Below, one piece after another: positions 1 through 6,381 of a stretch of DNA of 12,605 bases. Below the pieces are notes generated by a model. It did not search any database and was not told where the DNA came from. It saw only the letters and a list, made by a program, of their open reading frames with translations. How positions within the stretch are numbered: position 1 is the first letter of the stretch; each line of letters opens with the position of its first letter. Source of the stretch: Candidatus Dadabacteria bacterium (lineage in GTDB: Bacteria; Desulfobacterota_D; UBA1144; Nemesobacterales; CSP1-2). Where the stretch lies: the NCBI GenBank assembly GCA_022615255.1, contig JAKEHC010000135.1, positions 1-12,605 of the forward strand, written 5' to 3'. The translations under genes were made by a program, and so were the position numbers.

Positions 1-96
1 CTGTACCATTGTAGTTGTGATTTCTTTTTCTTCAGATAATCCGGATAGGTTAAATAAGGTAAAAAGCATTAATAAGCTAATGACTATAGTTTTCAT
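1..96 (-). CDS. Exported protein, N-terminus only (runs off the window)
   Basis: Seen: an open frame reading leftward starts at an ATG at 94-96 and stays open to base 1 (32 codons). It begins MKTIVISLLMLFTLFNLSG and continues SEEKEITTT. The short basic start, hydrophobic core and small residues near position 19-20 look like a Sec signal peptide, so an exported or periplasmic product is inferred. An AGGGGG purine run lies about 8 bases upstream of the ATG as a likely ribosome binding site. The mature part is outside the window, so no family can be given. Confidence 0.6.
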   Translation of the reverse strand, partial: MKTIVISLLMLFTLFNLSGLSEEKEITTTMVQ

Positions 97-101
97 TTTA
101 A

Positions 102-137
102 AATCCCCCTAATTCCCCCTTTAAAAAAGGGGGAATT
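102..137. repeat. 12-bp perfect inverted repeat with C5/G5 arms in the leader of the exported-protein gene
   Basis: AATTCCCCCTTT (111-122) pairs perfectly with AAAGGGGGAATT (126-137) around a 3-base loop, and a further AATCCCCCT unit precedes it at 102-110. On the - strand the hairpin sits just upstream of the ribosome binding site of the gene starting at 96. It could affect that gene's translation, or be a small dispersed palindromic repeat. There is no downstream U-run to make it a terminator for either strand. Confidence 0.7.
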
Positions 138-430
138 GTGTGGGTTTCCGCTTTAAGAAAAGGGGAGAAATAAATAATCCCACTTTCTCAAAGGATGATT
201 TAAGTTTACCATAGTTTTTCTATTAATACCCGATTGTTTTTCGTTATAGAACTCATTGATTGTATATGTGCAGATACGCTATTCTTTGCTAACTCTCTTT
301 GAGTAAATTCTTGTTGATTTAGAATGTATTTGTGATATAAGTATCTTTTAGATAAATGGGTTCAAGATTCCGTCATGCTTTATTTCTATAATTTCGCGTG
401 AGCCGCAACAAATAAATTACAAACAAAACC
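138..430. other. AT-rich intergenic spacer
   Basis: No convincing open frame, RNA gene or insertion sequence is visible. It separates a leftward gene from a rightward one, so promoters in both directions are expected. The only candidate I can point to is the + strand one listed at 314-341. Composition here is AT-rich like the rest of the window and unlike the GC-rich cassette that begins about base 430. Confidence 0.5.
314..341 (+). promoter_or_regulatory. Possible sigma-70 type promoter for the SDR gene
   Basis: TTGATT (314-319) and TATAAG (336-341) are separated by 16 bases and lie about 105 bases before the SDR start. The -10 matches 5 of 6 consensus bases and the -35 matches 4 of 6. In AT-rich DNA such matches occur by chance. 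Confidence 0.3.
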
Positions 431-445
431 ATGGAGGTAGGATGT

Positions 446-1201
446 ATGGCTAGTCAAACACTGAAAGGAAAAGTCGCAGTTGTTGGCGGCGCATCGAAAA
501 ATCTCGGAGGCCTTATTTGTAAGACGCTGGGAGAGGAGGGTGCATCCGTCGTCGTTCACTACAACAGTGATTCGTCGAAAGCGCCAGCCAAAGAAACAGT
601 GCAGGCGGTCAAGAAGGCTGGGGGCGATGCGTTTGCCTTTCAAGCAGACCTGACGAGGGTTGACGATGTTGTCAGGCTCTTCGACGAGGCGATCAAACGC
701 TACGGCCGGCTCGACATCGCCATCAATACAGCCGGGAAGGTGCTGAAGAAGCCTATAATCGACACCACCGAGGAAGAATACGACCATATGTTCGCCGTCA
801 ACGCAAAGGCGGCGTATTTCTTCATACGCGAAGCGGCGAAGCGGATGAACGACGGCGGGAACATTATTACTATTGCAACCTCGCTCTTGGCGGCGTTTAC
901 GGGACTCTACTCCACATATGCGGGCAGCAAGGCACCGTTGGAACACTTCACGCGTGCGGCGGCGAAGGAATTCGGTCCTCGCGGTATCTCGGTCAACAAT
1001 GTTGCGCCGGGTCCGATGGATACACCGTTCTTTTATCCCGCCGAAACGCCGGACTCGATTGCATATCATAAATCACAGAGCATGAATGGCAAGTTGACCG
1101 ACATTAAGGACATCGCACCTATCGTAAAGTTCCTTGTGACCGATGGGCGGTGGATCACAGGACAGACAATCTTTGCCAACGGCGGTTACACGACGAGATA
1201 A
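446..1201 (+). CDS. Short-chain dehydrogenase/reductase (SDR), NAD(P)-dependent oxidoreductase
   Basis: A classical single-domain SDR of 251 residues, the normal family length. Seen: a Rossmann start with a variant cofactor loop (VVGGASKNLGG, residues 12-22, in place of TGxxxGIG), the NTAG motif at 94-97, Asn119, and the catalytic set Ser146, Tyr158 and Lys162 (YAGSK). A PGP segment follows at 188-190. SDRs reduce carbonyls or oxidise alcohols with NAD(P)H; the substrate cannot be read from sequence. Start choice: an ATG at 431 is in frame, but GGAGG at 433-437 sits 8 bases before the ATG at 446, so the shorter form (MASQTLKGK) is preferred. G+C is clearly higher than around it: the line 661-720 is 36/60 G+C, against 24/60 for 2341-2400 in hflK. 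That suggests recent acquisition. The next gene starts 16 bases later, probably as an operon partner. Confidence 0.93.
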   Translation: MASQTLKGKVAVVGGASKNLGGLICKTLGEEGASVVVHYNSDSSKAPAKETVQAVKKAGGDAFAFQADLTRVDDVVRLFDEAIKRYGRLDIAINTAGKVLKKPIIDTTEEEYDHMFAVNAKAAYFFIREAAKRMNDGGNIITIATSLLAAFTGLYSTYAGSKAPLEHFTRAAAKEFGPRGISVNNVAPGPMDTPFFYPAETPDSIAYHKSQSMNGKLTDIKDIAPIVKFLVTDGRWITGQTIFANGGYTTR

Positions 1202-1217
1202 AGTATAAGAGAGAAAA

Positions 1218-1514
1218 ATGCACACGCTTATACTTACGTTGACCGGTCTTGTTCTGTTGTTCGTTTTTATCTTTGTTGCGGCTTCAATCAACAAGCGTAA
1301 AAATGCGCGGGCAGTAAATGGCGCCAGTATGTTCATCCGGTTCTGACTAGCAGCCTCCATAATTAACTTATGCATCGGTGTGTTCGTCGCTGGCGTTTCG
1401 GTGCGAATTGGGCTCGGTGTGCTGATGATCGTATTTGGATTGCCAGCCATTGTGGCTTGGTACGTTTCAAGAAGGTTTCCGCCCAGGAATAGGGCGACCA
1501 ACGACGCACTATAG
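1218..1514 (+). pseudogene. Small integral membrane protein gene broken by an in-frame TGA
   Basis: An ATG at 1218 opens a frame of 98 codons ending at TAG 1512-1514, interrupted only by TGA at 1344-1346 (codon 43). The first part is a membrane segment (LTLTGLVLLFVFIFVAASIN) then a basic stretch. After the stop come two more hydrophobic segments (LAASIINLCIGVFVAG and LGVLMIVFGLPAIVAWYV) and a basic tail. The frame keeps its membrane pattern across the stop, so this was one three-helix protein of about 98 residues. TGA probably arose from TGG (Trp). From memory it resembles small uncharacterised proteobacterial membrane proteins of about 90-100 residues; I give no function. It shares the raised G+C of the SDR gene just upstream. 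Its own ribosome binding site is weak (AGAGAGAAAA). Confidence 0.7.
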
Positions 1515-1610
1515 CTCTTAAGTGTCTATAAGATACAAAATAAAAAAGCGGATTCATATGAGGGCATATAAGTACCCGAATGACTATGTTTCCTACAAGT
1601 CTTCATAAAT

Positions 1611-1647
1611 TTTTTAATAAATCCCTCAGATCATTAATAACATAATC
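1611..1647 (-). repeat. Displaced copy of the HAD phosphatase gene 3' end (direct repeat of 6390-6426)
   Basis: Bases 1619-1647 are identical to 6398-6426 (29 bp). Extending to 1611-1647 against 6390-6426 gives 35 matches of 37. Read on the - strand it encodes PDYVINDLRDLLKNL then TGA, against PDYVINDLRDLLKEK then TGA at the end of the intact HAD gene. A TGA two codons before this stretch closes the frame, so only the last 16-17 codons remain. Both copies have the same orientation. It is either the scar of a recombination or duplication, or one half of an attachment-site-like pair. Confidence 0.85.
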
Positions 1648-1718
1648 TGGATAACATTTTCATTTTGCACTTAAATAGTGACATTATTACTTTGAAACTC
1701 CATTTAGCTCTATTTTTG

Positions 1719-1747
1719 TTTACATTAGGGTGTTTTTGTGATATGAA
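1719..1747 (+). promoter_or_regulatory. Possible promoter for hflK-hflC
   Basis: TTTACA (1719-1724) and TATGAA (1742-1747) are spaced by 17 bases, and a TGA directly before the -10 (1739-1741) fits an extended -10 element. It lies about 180 bases before hflK, with the palindromic element at 1810-1890 in the predicted leader. Confidence 0.4.
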
Positions 1748-1809
1748 TAACTGATGTTAAGCACTTATGCGCTCAAGGTGAAAAATGTTGTGCTGGTACT
1801 TTGTGGAGG

Positions 1810-1890
1810 TTGTCATTCCCGCATGTATTAAGCGGGAATCCACATTAAGACCCTTCATGGATGCCCGATTAATGCACTCAGGCATGACAA
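1810..1890. repeat. 81-bp MITE/REP-like palindromic element
   Basis: The ends form an imperfect terminal inverted repeat: TTGTCATTCC (1810-1819) against the complement of GGCATGACAA (1881-1890), 9 of 10 matching. Inside are two hairpins: ATTCCCGC (1815-1822) with GCGGGAAT (1832-1839), and ATGCCCGA (1861-1868) with TCAGGCAT (1878-1885, one mismatch). The TCATTCCCGC...GCGGGAAT pattern is a common form of small dispersed bacterial repeat. It has no coding capacity and would be mobilised, if at all, by a transposase elsewhere. It lies in the predicted hflK leader. Confidence 0.6.
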
Positions 1891-1930
1891 AGCGTAAAAT
1901 ATGCGTAACGTGAGTAAATAAAAAAGGACA

Positions 1931-2950
1931 ATGAGTATTTTTAGACGAGTCAGAGAGTTCAAAAAGACTACTAACGGAAGCGGGGAAGTAGAGGAGGGAA
2001 GTGTAAAAAGGTTTCCCCGAAGCATTATCCTTTATGTAGTTTTAGGAGCCTGGATCTTACTCTCAAGCTTTTACATAGTAGACGCTGATGAACAAGGCGT
2101 AATAAAAAGATTCGGAAAGTATAATAGAACTCAGAAACCGGGCGTACATTTTAAGCTTCCTTGGCCAATTGAGAAGGTTCAAAAACCCAAGGTAACCGAG
2201 GTAAAAAGAATAGAAATCGGATTTAGAACAATTGATCCAGGGCCTCCGGCAAGTTATAAACACCTTCCAGAAGAATCACTGATGCTCACAGGTGACTTAA
2301 ACATAGTCAGCTCTGAGTTCATAGTACAGTATAGAATCAAAAACGCAGAGGAATATCTATTTAATGTTAAAGATGTGGGCACAGCTATACGAGATGCAGC
2401 GGAGGCTGCGAAGAGACAGGTCGTAGGAGATAAGGAAGTTGACTTTGTCCTTACAGTAGGAAAGGCAGAGATTCAAGAGGAGGTAAGAAGCCTGCTCCAA
2501 AAAATAATGGATAGCTATGGAGCCGGTATACATATAGTTGCTGTCCAACTACAAGATGTAGAACCACCAAAACCCGTTATCGGAGCTTTTAAAGACGTTG
2601 CAAGCGCAAAAGAGGATAGAGACAAATTCATCAACCAGGCGGAAGCTTACAGGAACGAAATACTCCCAACGGCACAAGGAGAGGCAAAAAAGCTTTTGAA
2701 CGAGGCTGAGGCTTACAGGACGGAGAAAATAAACCGCGCTAAAGGAGAGGCAGATAGGTTTACGATGATTCTTGATGAGAGTAAGAAGAGCGAGGATGTT
2801 ACGAGAAAACGACTTTACCTTGAAACAATGGAATCCGTTTTTTCAGGAATGGATAAATTCATTATAGACTCAAAAAATAGCTCATCTTTAAATTTTCTTG
2901 AGCTTAGGGGAAAATCAACCGATGAGATTAAAAAGGAATTTGGTGAGTAA
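1931..2950 (+). CDS. hflK: HflK, SPFH-domain subunit of the FtsH modulator complex
   Basis: 339 residues, within the family range. Seen: a basic N-terminal tail, one membrane helix at about 31-50 (IILYVVLGAWILLSSFYIV), then the SPFH/Band 7 domain beginning VDADEQGVIKRFGKY with the GVHFKLPWPIEKV signature at 71-83. A long charged helical region rich in repeated EAEAYR-type units follows. HflK and HflC assemble into a cage around FtsH in the inner membrane and control its access to membrane substrates (family knowledge). The gene is followed by hflC after 79 bases, the standard pairing. The purine run before the start (AAGGA, 1924-1928) is only 2 bases from the ATG, which is closer than usual; no better start is visible. 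Confidence 0.95.
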   Translation: MSIFRRVREFKKTTNGSGEVEEGSVKRFPRSIILYVVLGAWILLSSFYIVDADEQGVIKRFGKYNRTQKPGVHFKLPWPIEKVQKPKVTEVKRIEIGFRTIDPGPPASYKHLPEESLMLTGDLNIVSSEFIVQYRIKNAEEYLFNVKDVGTAIRDAAEAAKRQVVGDKEVDFVLTVGKAEIQEEVRSLLQKIMDSYGAGIHIVAVQLQDVEPPKPVIGAFKDVASAKEDRDKFINQAEAYRNEILPTAQGEAKKLLNEAEAYRTEKINRAKGEADRFTMILDESKKSEDVTRKRLYLETMESVFSGMDKFIIDSKNSSSLNFLELRGKSTDEIKKEFGE

Positions 2951-2970
2951 TTGTCACCAATACACCAAAC

Positions 2971-3004
2971 CACAAAGAAAAAATACGAACTTTGTTTCTT
3001 TGTG
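2971..3004. repeat. 10-bp perfect inverted repeat between hflK and hflC
   Basis: CACAAAGAAA (2971-2980) and TTTCTTTGTG (2995-3004) pair perfectly around a 14-base loop. It lies midway in the 79-base hflK-hflC spacer, 25 bases before hflC. No U-run follows, so it is not a clear terminator. It may be an mRNA processing or stability hairpin, or a short dispersed repeat. Confidence 0.65.
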
Positions 3005-3029
3005 ACTATCTTTCATATAGAGGAGAATA

Positions 3030-3905
3030 ATGCTGGGGAGAGTTAGCGCATTACTAGTCATTGTTGTCATATTGATAGCTATCTATATCTTTAAACCGCT
3101 TTATACAGTGGACGAAACGGAGCAGGCTGTTGTGCTAGAGTGGGGAGTAAATCCCGTAAAAGTTGTTAAAGAAGCTGGACTTCATTTAAAATGGCCTTGG
3201 CCCATCCAAAGTATATTGAAATTTGATAAGAGATTACTTGAATATGATGCACAGCCAAGAGAGATTATAACAAAGGATAAAAAAACCCTTATACTCGATA
3301 ATTACGCAAGATGGAGAATTAATGACCCGATTAAGCTTTTGCAAACAGTTAAGAACGAAAACGGAGCACAGACAAGGATTGATGATATAGTCTATTCGGA
3401 GCTGAGGGTAGAGACAGCAAGCCATGACCAGATAGATATAATAGCCGAGCAAAGGGAAAGCATAATGCAAAAGGTGACCGAAAGGTGCAATGCAAAAGCC
3501 AAGGAATACGGAATAGAGATAGCAGATGTAAGAATAAAAAGCGCCGATTTGCCTAAAGAGAACGAACAGTCGGTTTTTCAGAGGATGATAGCTGAAAGGG
3601 AAAGACAGGCAAAAAAATATAGGTCAGAGGGACAGAGTGAAGCAACAAGGATAAGAGCAGAAGCCGATAAGGAAAGTAGAATCATAATATCTGAGGCGTA
3701 TAAGGATTCTCAGATAATAAAGGGACAGGGCGATGCAGAAGCGGTAAGAATTTATGGAGAGGCTTATAAAAAAGACCCGAGCTTCTATTCCTTCATAAGA
3801 ACCCTCGAAACATACCAGAAATCGCTTACGGAAAAAACAACTGGGGTTTTTTCAACTGATTCTGAGATCTTCAGACTCTTTGAGCGCAAGGATTTAACTG
3901 AATGA
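3030..3905 (+). CDS. hflC: HflC, SPFH-domain partner of HflK
   Basis: 291 residues, a normal length. Seen: an N-terminal membrane helix at about 5-22 (VSALLVIVVILIAIYIF), the SPFH start YTVDETEQAVVLEWG, the GLHLKWPWPIQSI signature at 50-62, and a long charged helix (QAKKYRSEGQSEATRIRAEA) before a C-terminal segment. HflC alternates with HflK in the ring-like cage around FtsH (family knowledge). A GAGGAG ribosome binding site sits just before the ATG. Its TGA stop overlaps an ATG in an ATGA arrangement at 3902-3905, suggesting a third gene once followed (see the remnant at 3902). Confidence 0.95.
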   Translation: MLGRVSALLVIVVILIAIYIFKPLYTVDETEQAVVLEWGVNPVKVVKEAGLHLKWPWPIQSILKFDKRLLEYDAQPREIITKDKKTLILDNYARWRINDPIKLLQTVKNENGAQTRIDDIVYSELRVETASHDQIDIIAEQRESIMQKVTERCNAKAKEYGIEIADVRIKSADLPKENEQSVFQRMIAERERQAKKYRSEGQSEATRIRAEADKESRIIISEAYKDSQIIKGQGDAEAVRIYGEAYKKDPSFYSFIRTLETYQKSLTEKTTGVFSTDSEIFRLFERKDLTE

Positions 3906-3990
3906 AACCAAAGCAAGGAAATTTATATCCTTTGAGATAAGCATAAACATCTTTATAACTTTTGTATGCGCTTTTTATTTTAACCCCAAG
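3902..3990 (+). pseudogene. Possible remnant of a third gene after hflC
   Basis: An ATG overlapping the hflC stop opens only 12 codons as it stands. If one A is restored in the AAA run just after the ATG, the frame reads MKTKARKFISFEIS and then NIFITFVCAFYFNPKH: a basic start plus one hydrophobic segment, as in a small membrane protein. The frame then runs into the 3' end of the convergent hepT gene with no recognisable continuation. One reading is that the gene was frameshifted and then truncated when the toxin-antitoxin region arrived. The stretch is short, so chance is a real alternative. Confidence 0.3.
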
Positions 3991-3994
3991 CATT

Positions 3995-4345
3995 CTACTT
4001 TTTCTTTTGTAAATCATCCAAAACCTTCTTTATCATTGGTTTTAATTTCGGAATCTCTTCTTTCACAACAAGCCAAACATTTTCAAAATCCACCATAAAG
4101 TAGGCATGAATGATTTTATCTCTCATGCCGGATATATCACGCCATGGAATAGAGGCGTATTTCTTTCTTATGTCCTCAGGAACGTTTTTAGTTGCTTCCC
4201 CTATAACCTCAATGCATCTAATAACCGCATCACAGGTTTTATTTTCATCAAGGAATTCACCCAGGCTGAGTCCTTTAATATGTGTTTCCGCCCTTTCCAT
4301 ATAATCGAGAATATCCTTGATGTAAAGTTCTGAGCTTCTTTTCAT
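3995..4345 (-). CDS. hepT: HepT-like HEPN RNase toxin (DUF86 family)
   Basis: 116 residues, the usual size. The HEPN active-site motif RX4HXY is intact: Arg75, His80 and Tyr82 in MRDKIIHAYF. The family-typical CDAVIRCIEVIGEATKNVPE segment is at 38-57 and PWRDISGMRD at 67-76. HepT toxins cut RNA through the R/H pair as dimers, and the MntA partner silences them by attaching AMP to the motif tyrosine (established for characterised pairs; inferred here). The start overlaps the mntA stop by four bases, giving coupled translation with the antitoxin made first. The gene converges on hflC with only about 90 bases between them and no clear terminator. Confidence 0.93.
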   Translation of the reverse strand: MKRSSELYIKDILDYMERAETHIKGLSLGEFLDENKTCDAVIRCIEVIGEATKNVPEDIRKKYASIPWRDISGMRDKIIHAYFMVDFENVWLVVKEEIPKLKPMIKKVLDDLQKKK

Positions 4346-4635
4346 ACGGGGACCGTCTCTTCCAATATAAACTCTTTCAATTCTGCACGAATATTCTTCT
4401 TTGGAAGGATATCAACTTTAATTCCGACTATATCGGAAAGGTAGTTTTCGAGAGAAACTATATGAAGCAAACTTACAGGTTTCTCAAAATCCACCAGAAT
4501 ATCTACATCGCTTGTTTCTTTTTGCTCCCCTTTTACATAAGAACCAAAAATGCCGATCTCTTTCACAGCGTATTTACTCTTAATCTCATCTTTGTGTCTA
4601 TTGATAATTGTCTTTATTTCTTCAAGGGTTTGCAT
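4342..4635 (-). CDS. mntA: MntA-like minimal nucleotidyltransferase antitoxin
   Basis: 97 residues. The nucleotidyltransferase signature GSX10DXD is complete: Gly31-Ser32, then Asp43 and Asp45 (GSYVKGEQKETSDVDILVDF), with a third acidic residue at Asp75 (VDIL). These bind metal and ATP. The family AMPylates the cognate HepT toxin. A GGAGG ribosome binding site lies 6 bases before the ATG. It is first in a two-gene operon with hepT. The C-terminus (LEETVPV) is encoded by the bases that overlap the hepT start. Such pairs are mobile and common in AT-rich environmental genomes; no integrase or transposase is next to it here. Confidence 0.93.
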   Translation of the reverse strand: MQTLEEIKTIINRHKDEIKSKYAVKEIGIFGSYVKGEQKETSDVDILVDFEKPVSLLHIVSLENYLSDIVGIKVDILPKKNIRAELKEFILEETVPV

Positions 4636-4884
4636 TTTACGCCTCCGTCAATCCTTTGAATTCTGGTTCAATATACCGACTTTTCCTTTGTCATGACCAT
4701 TTATCATAATACAAAATCAACAAATACAAAAAATACAATAAAACTCAAATTTTTAAATTTTAGCGTGTTTTCTTATTTGGAGTAAGTGTGTAGTAAGTTT
4801 ATATAACTGGAGACATTAATATTAGTGGATTTATTAAATGGTGGAATACGGCTCTAGCTAAGAAGAATTATAGTATGGCAAGGC
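4636..4884. other. AT-rich spacer upstream of mntA
   Basis: No gene is supported. Three ATACAA units (4709-4714, 4724-4729, 4733-4738) on the + strand lie about 75-100 bases upstream of mntA, followed by a palindromic AAATTTTTAAATTT stretch near 4748. Repeats in this position could be an operator for toxin-antitoxin autoregulation, but the base composition is so skewed that chance is likely. I see no promoter with good spacing. Confidence 0.35.
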
Positions 4885-6314
4885 TTAGTTGTTGGTAGTC
4901 TCTTCTATGAATTGTTCTAGGTCAGTCTTTTTAATAATTTCATTTCTTATTTCTGAGTCGAAAAGTGCTTTTTCTAATTTATCTTGTATTTCCTCTAGCT
5001 TCCATTCATTCCTGAGGTAAAGGATAATGAAACCGAGAATTGCACAACGAATATAAGAGGCAAATCTTTTTATCTCTTCTGCTAATAAGAACTGGTCTTT
5101 TTCAACCTTGGCTAAATCATACTGTCCGTGGAAAAGAGAACCACGTTTTTTTAGCATATCTTTAATAAATTCATATATCGTGTACCCCTTTTCTTCCTTA
5201 CTAAGGAAAATGCCGGCATATTGGCTGATACGATAGGTGAGTTCCTGTGTTGTTCCTGCGGGTGAAAATAAAGATTCAAGCGCAATTATAAGTTCTATAA
5301 ATTGTTCTTCTTTCCTGTCCTTAGAGTGATAATTTGAAAAATGAAGATCGGCTCGTACGATAGCCTGACCTAATTTTGAAGAAGAAAGTTTACTTAGTTT
5401 GTTGTAATTTCTTTTATAGGCCTCCCAGAGTCTTTGAACTTTCGGAATATCTTCTTCTGAAATTGTGTATTTAGGTGTTACAGATTCACGTCGTATATTT
5501 CTAAAAAAGTAGGTTCCCATCCTCCATATAGTGTTTACCCAGTCAGGTTGATACAAAACAGTATAGTAATCAATATGCACAATCTCATCCTTAAGATATT
5601 GTAGTAATCCCTGTATTCGTAAAGCTTCTTTATATTTGGAATCTAACCAATTCGGAGTTTCTTTAGGTGATTCAGAATCTTGATAGACTAAAAAATAGTT
5701 GCCAATATCAGGTGGATGGAGAAGGCTAAAGGGTGTGGATTCACCGAGAAGTTTGGGAATGAAGTATTGAGGAATATTCTCTAATTTCCAATCATCAAAA
5801 TTTAACTTGTCTACTCCTTGTGTTTCAAAATTAAAAAGATGCAAAAAGGCAGTTCTTTTGTACGGCGTTAAATAAATTCGATTTTCAAAAACTGGATAGT
5901 AAATTACATCGAGTTTATCACCATAACCAGCTCTTGAAATACGAATCAGCTCTGAAAGATAAAACAAATCAATTGTTATTGCGAGATTCAAAGGTTCACC
6001 ACCACAGCAAACTGAGAGATGATTGTCTTCTTTGAGGATTTGATTTAGTTCGGTGAATAATTCATTTCTAAATTTGTCTCCCTCGATCCCCAGGAATCCA
6101 CCATTGATCGTACTTGATCGAATTCACTAGGCCTGAATGTAGGGTCCTCTGTATCCCAAAGTTTTAGAATTAAGGTCAAAGGCAGTTGAGCAAATTGTGG
6201 AGAAACCCCTTTGAGTTTTTCATAACATTTATCCAATAATGGCTTTAAAAGTCGGGTTCTTTGTTTCGGTGGAATAGGAGAATCTGAAATTGGAAGGGGG
6301 AAATAGTTTAACAT
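4885..6314 (-). pseudogene. Apea-like HEPN domain protein, split by a frameshift
   Basis: Two frames appear to make one protein of about 475 residues. The first starts at ATG 6312-6314 (MLNYFPLPISDS...) and runs in its frame to about 6090. The second is open from 6123 down to TAA 4885-4887. Adding one base in the four-C run at 6088-6091 (GGGG on the coding strand) joins ...MVDSWG to IEGDKFRNELFTEL. Without it, the second frame has only a weak TTG start at 5989-5991 with no ribosome binding site, and the preceding 35-40 codons already look coding. The C-terminal part carries an Apea-type HEPN domain: ELIIALESLFSP, TYRISQYAGIFLS, then KKRGSLFHGQ with an intact RX4H pair (Arg283 and His288 counted from the TTG). 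HEPN domains of this kind are often RNases in defence or stress proteins; the N-terminal two thirds is unrecognised. It may be a true pseudogene, a sequencing error in a homopolymer, or two genes. Confidence 0.65.
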
Positions 6315-6381
6315 TAATTGCCTGCCACCATCTTTTCAAGCATTCTCTTCTTAAAACTACTCTTCTAAAGAAAGTATTTCA

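Larger units (their letters stand above)
1515..1930. other. Intergenic spacer between the SDR cassette and hflK
   Basis: No intact gene is seen. In order it holds the end of GC-rich DNA near 1515, a copy of the HAD gene's 3' end (1611-1647), a possible hflK promoter (1719-1747) and a palindromic element (1810-1890). Composition returns to AT-rich soon after 1515, marking the right border of the acquired cassette. Confidence 0.6.

Noticed and set aside
386..1069. 227-codon - strand frame opposite the SDR gene
   Set aside because: It is a shadow frame caused by the high G+C of the SDR gene; it is rich in Arg and Cys and has no domain.
1344..1346. TGA read as tryptophan (recoded stop) in the small membrane protein gene
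   Set aside because: Other solid genes in the window, including hflC, hprK and the HAD gene, end in TGA, so TGA is a normal stop here.
3915..3932. AAGGA/TCCTT hairpin as an hflC terminator
   Set aside because: The stem is only 5 bp with an 8-base loop and there is no proper U-run after it.
4709..4738. Three ATACAA units as a CRISPR-like or iteron array
   Set aside because: The units are too short and unevenly spaced for either; at most a weak operator in very AT-rich DNA.
4797..4898. 33-codon + strand frame containing ITGDINISGFIKWW
   Set aside because: It has no start codon or ribosome binding site, is short, and runs into the 3' end of the HEPN gene on the other strand. Probably chance.
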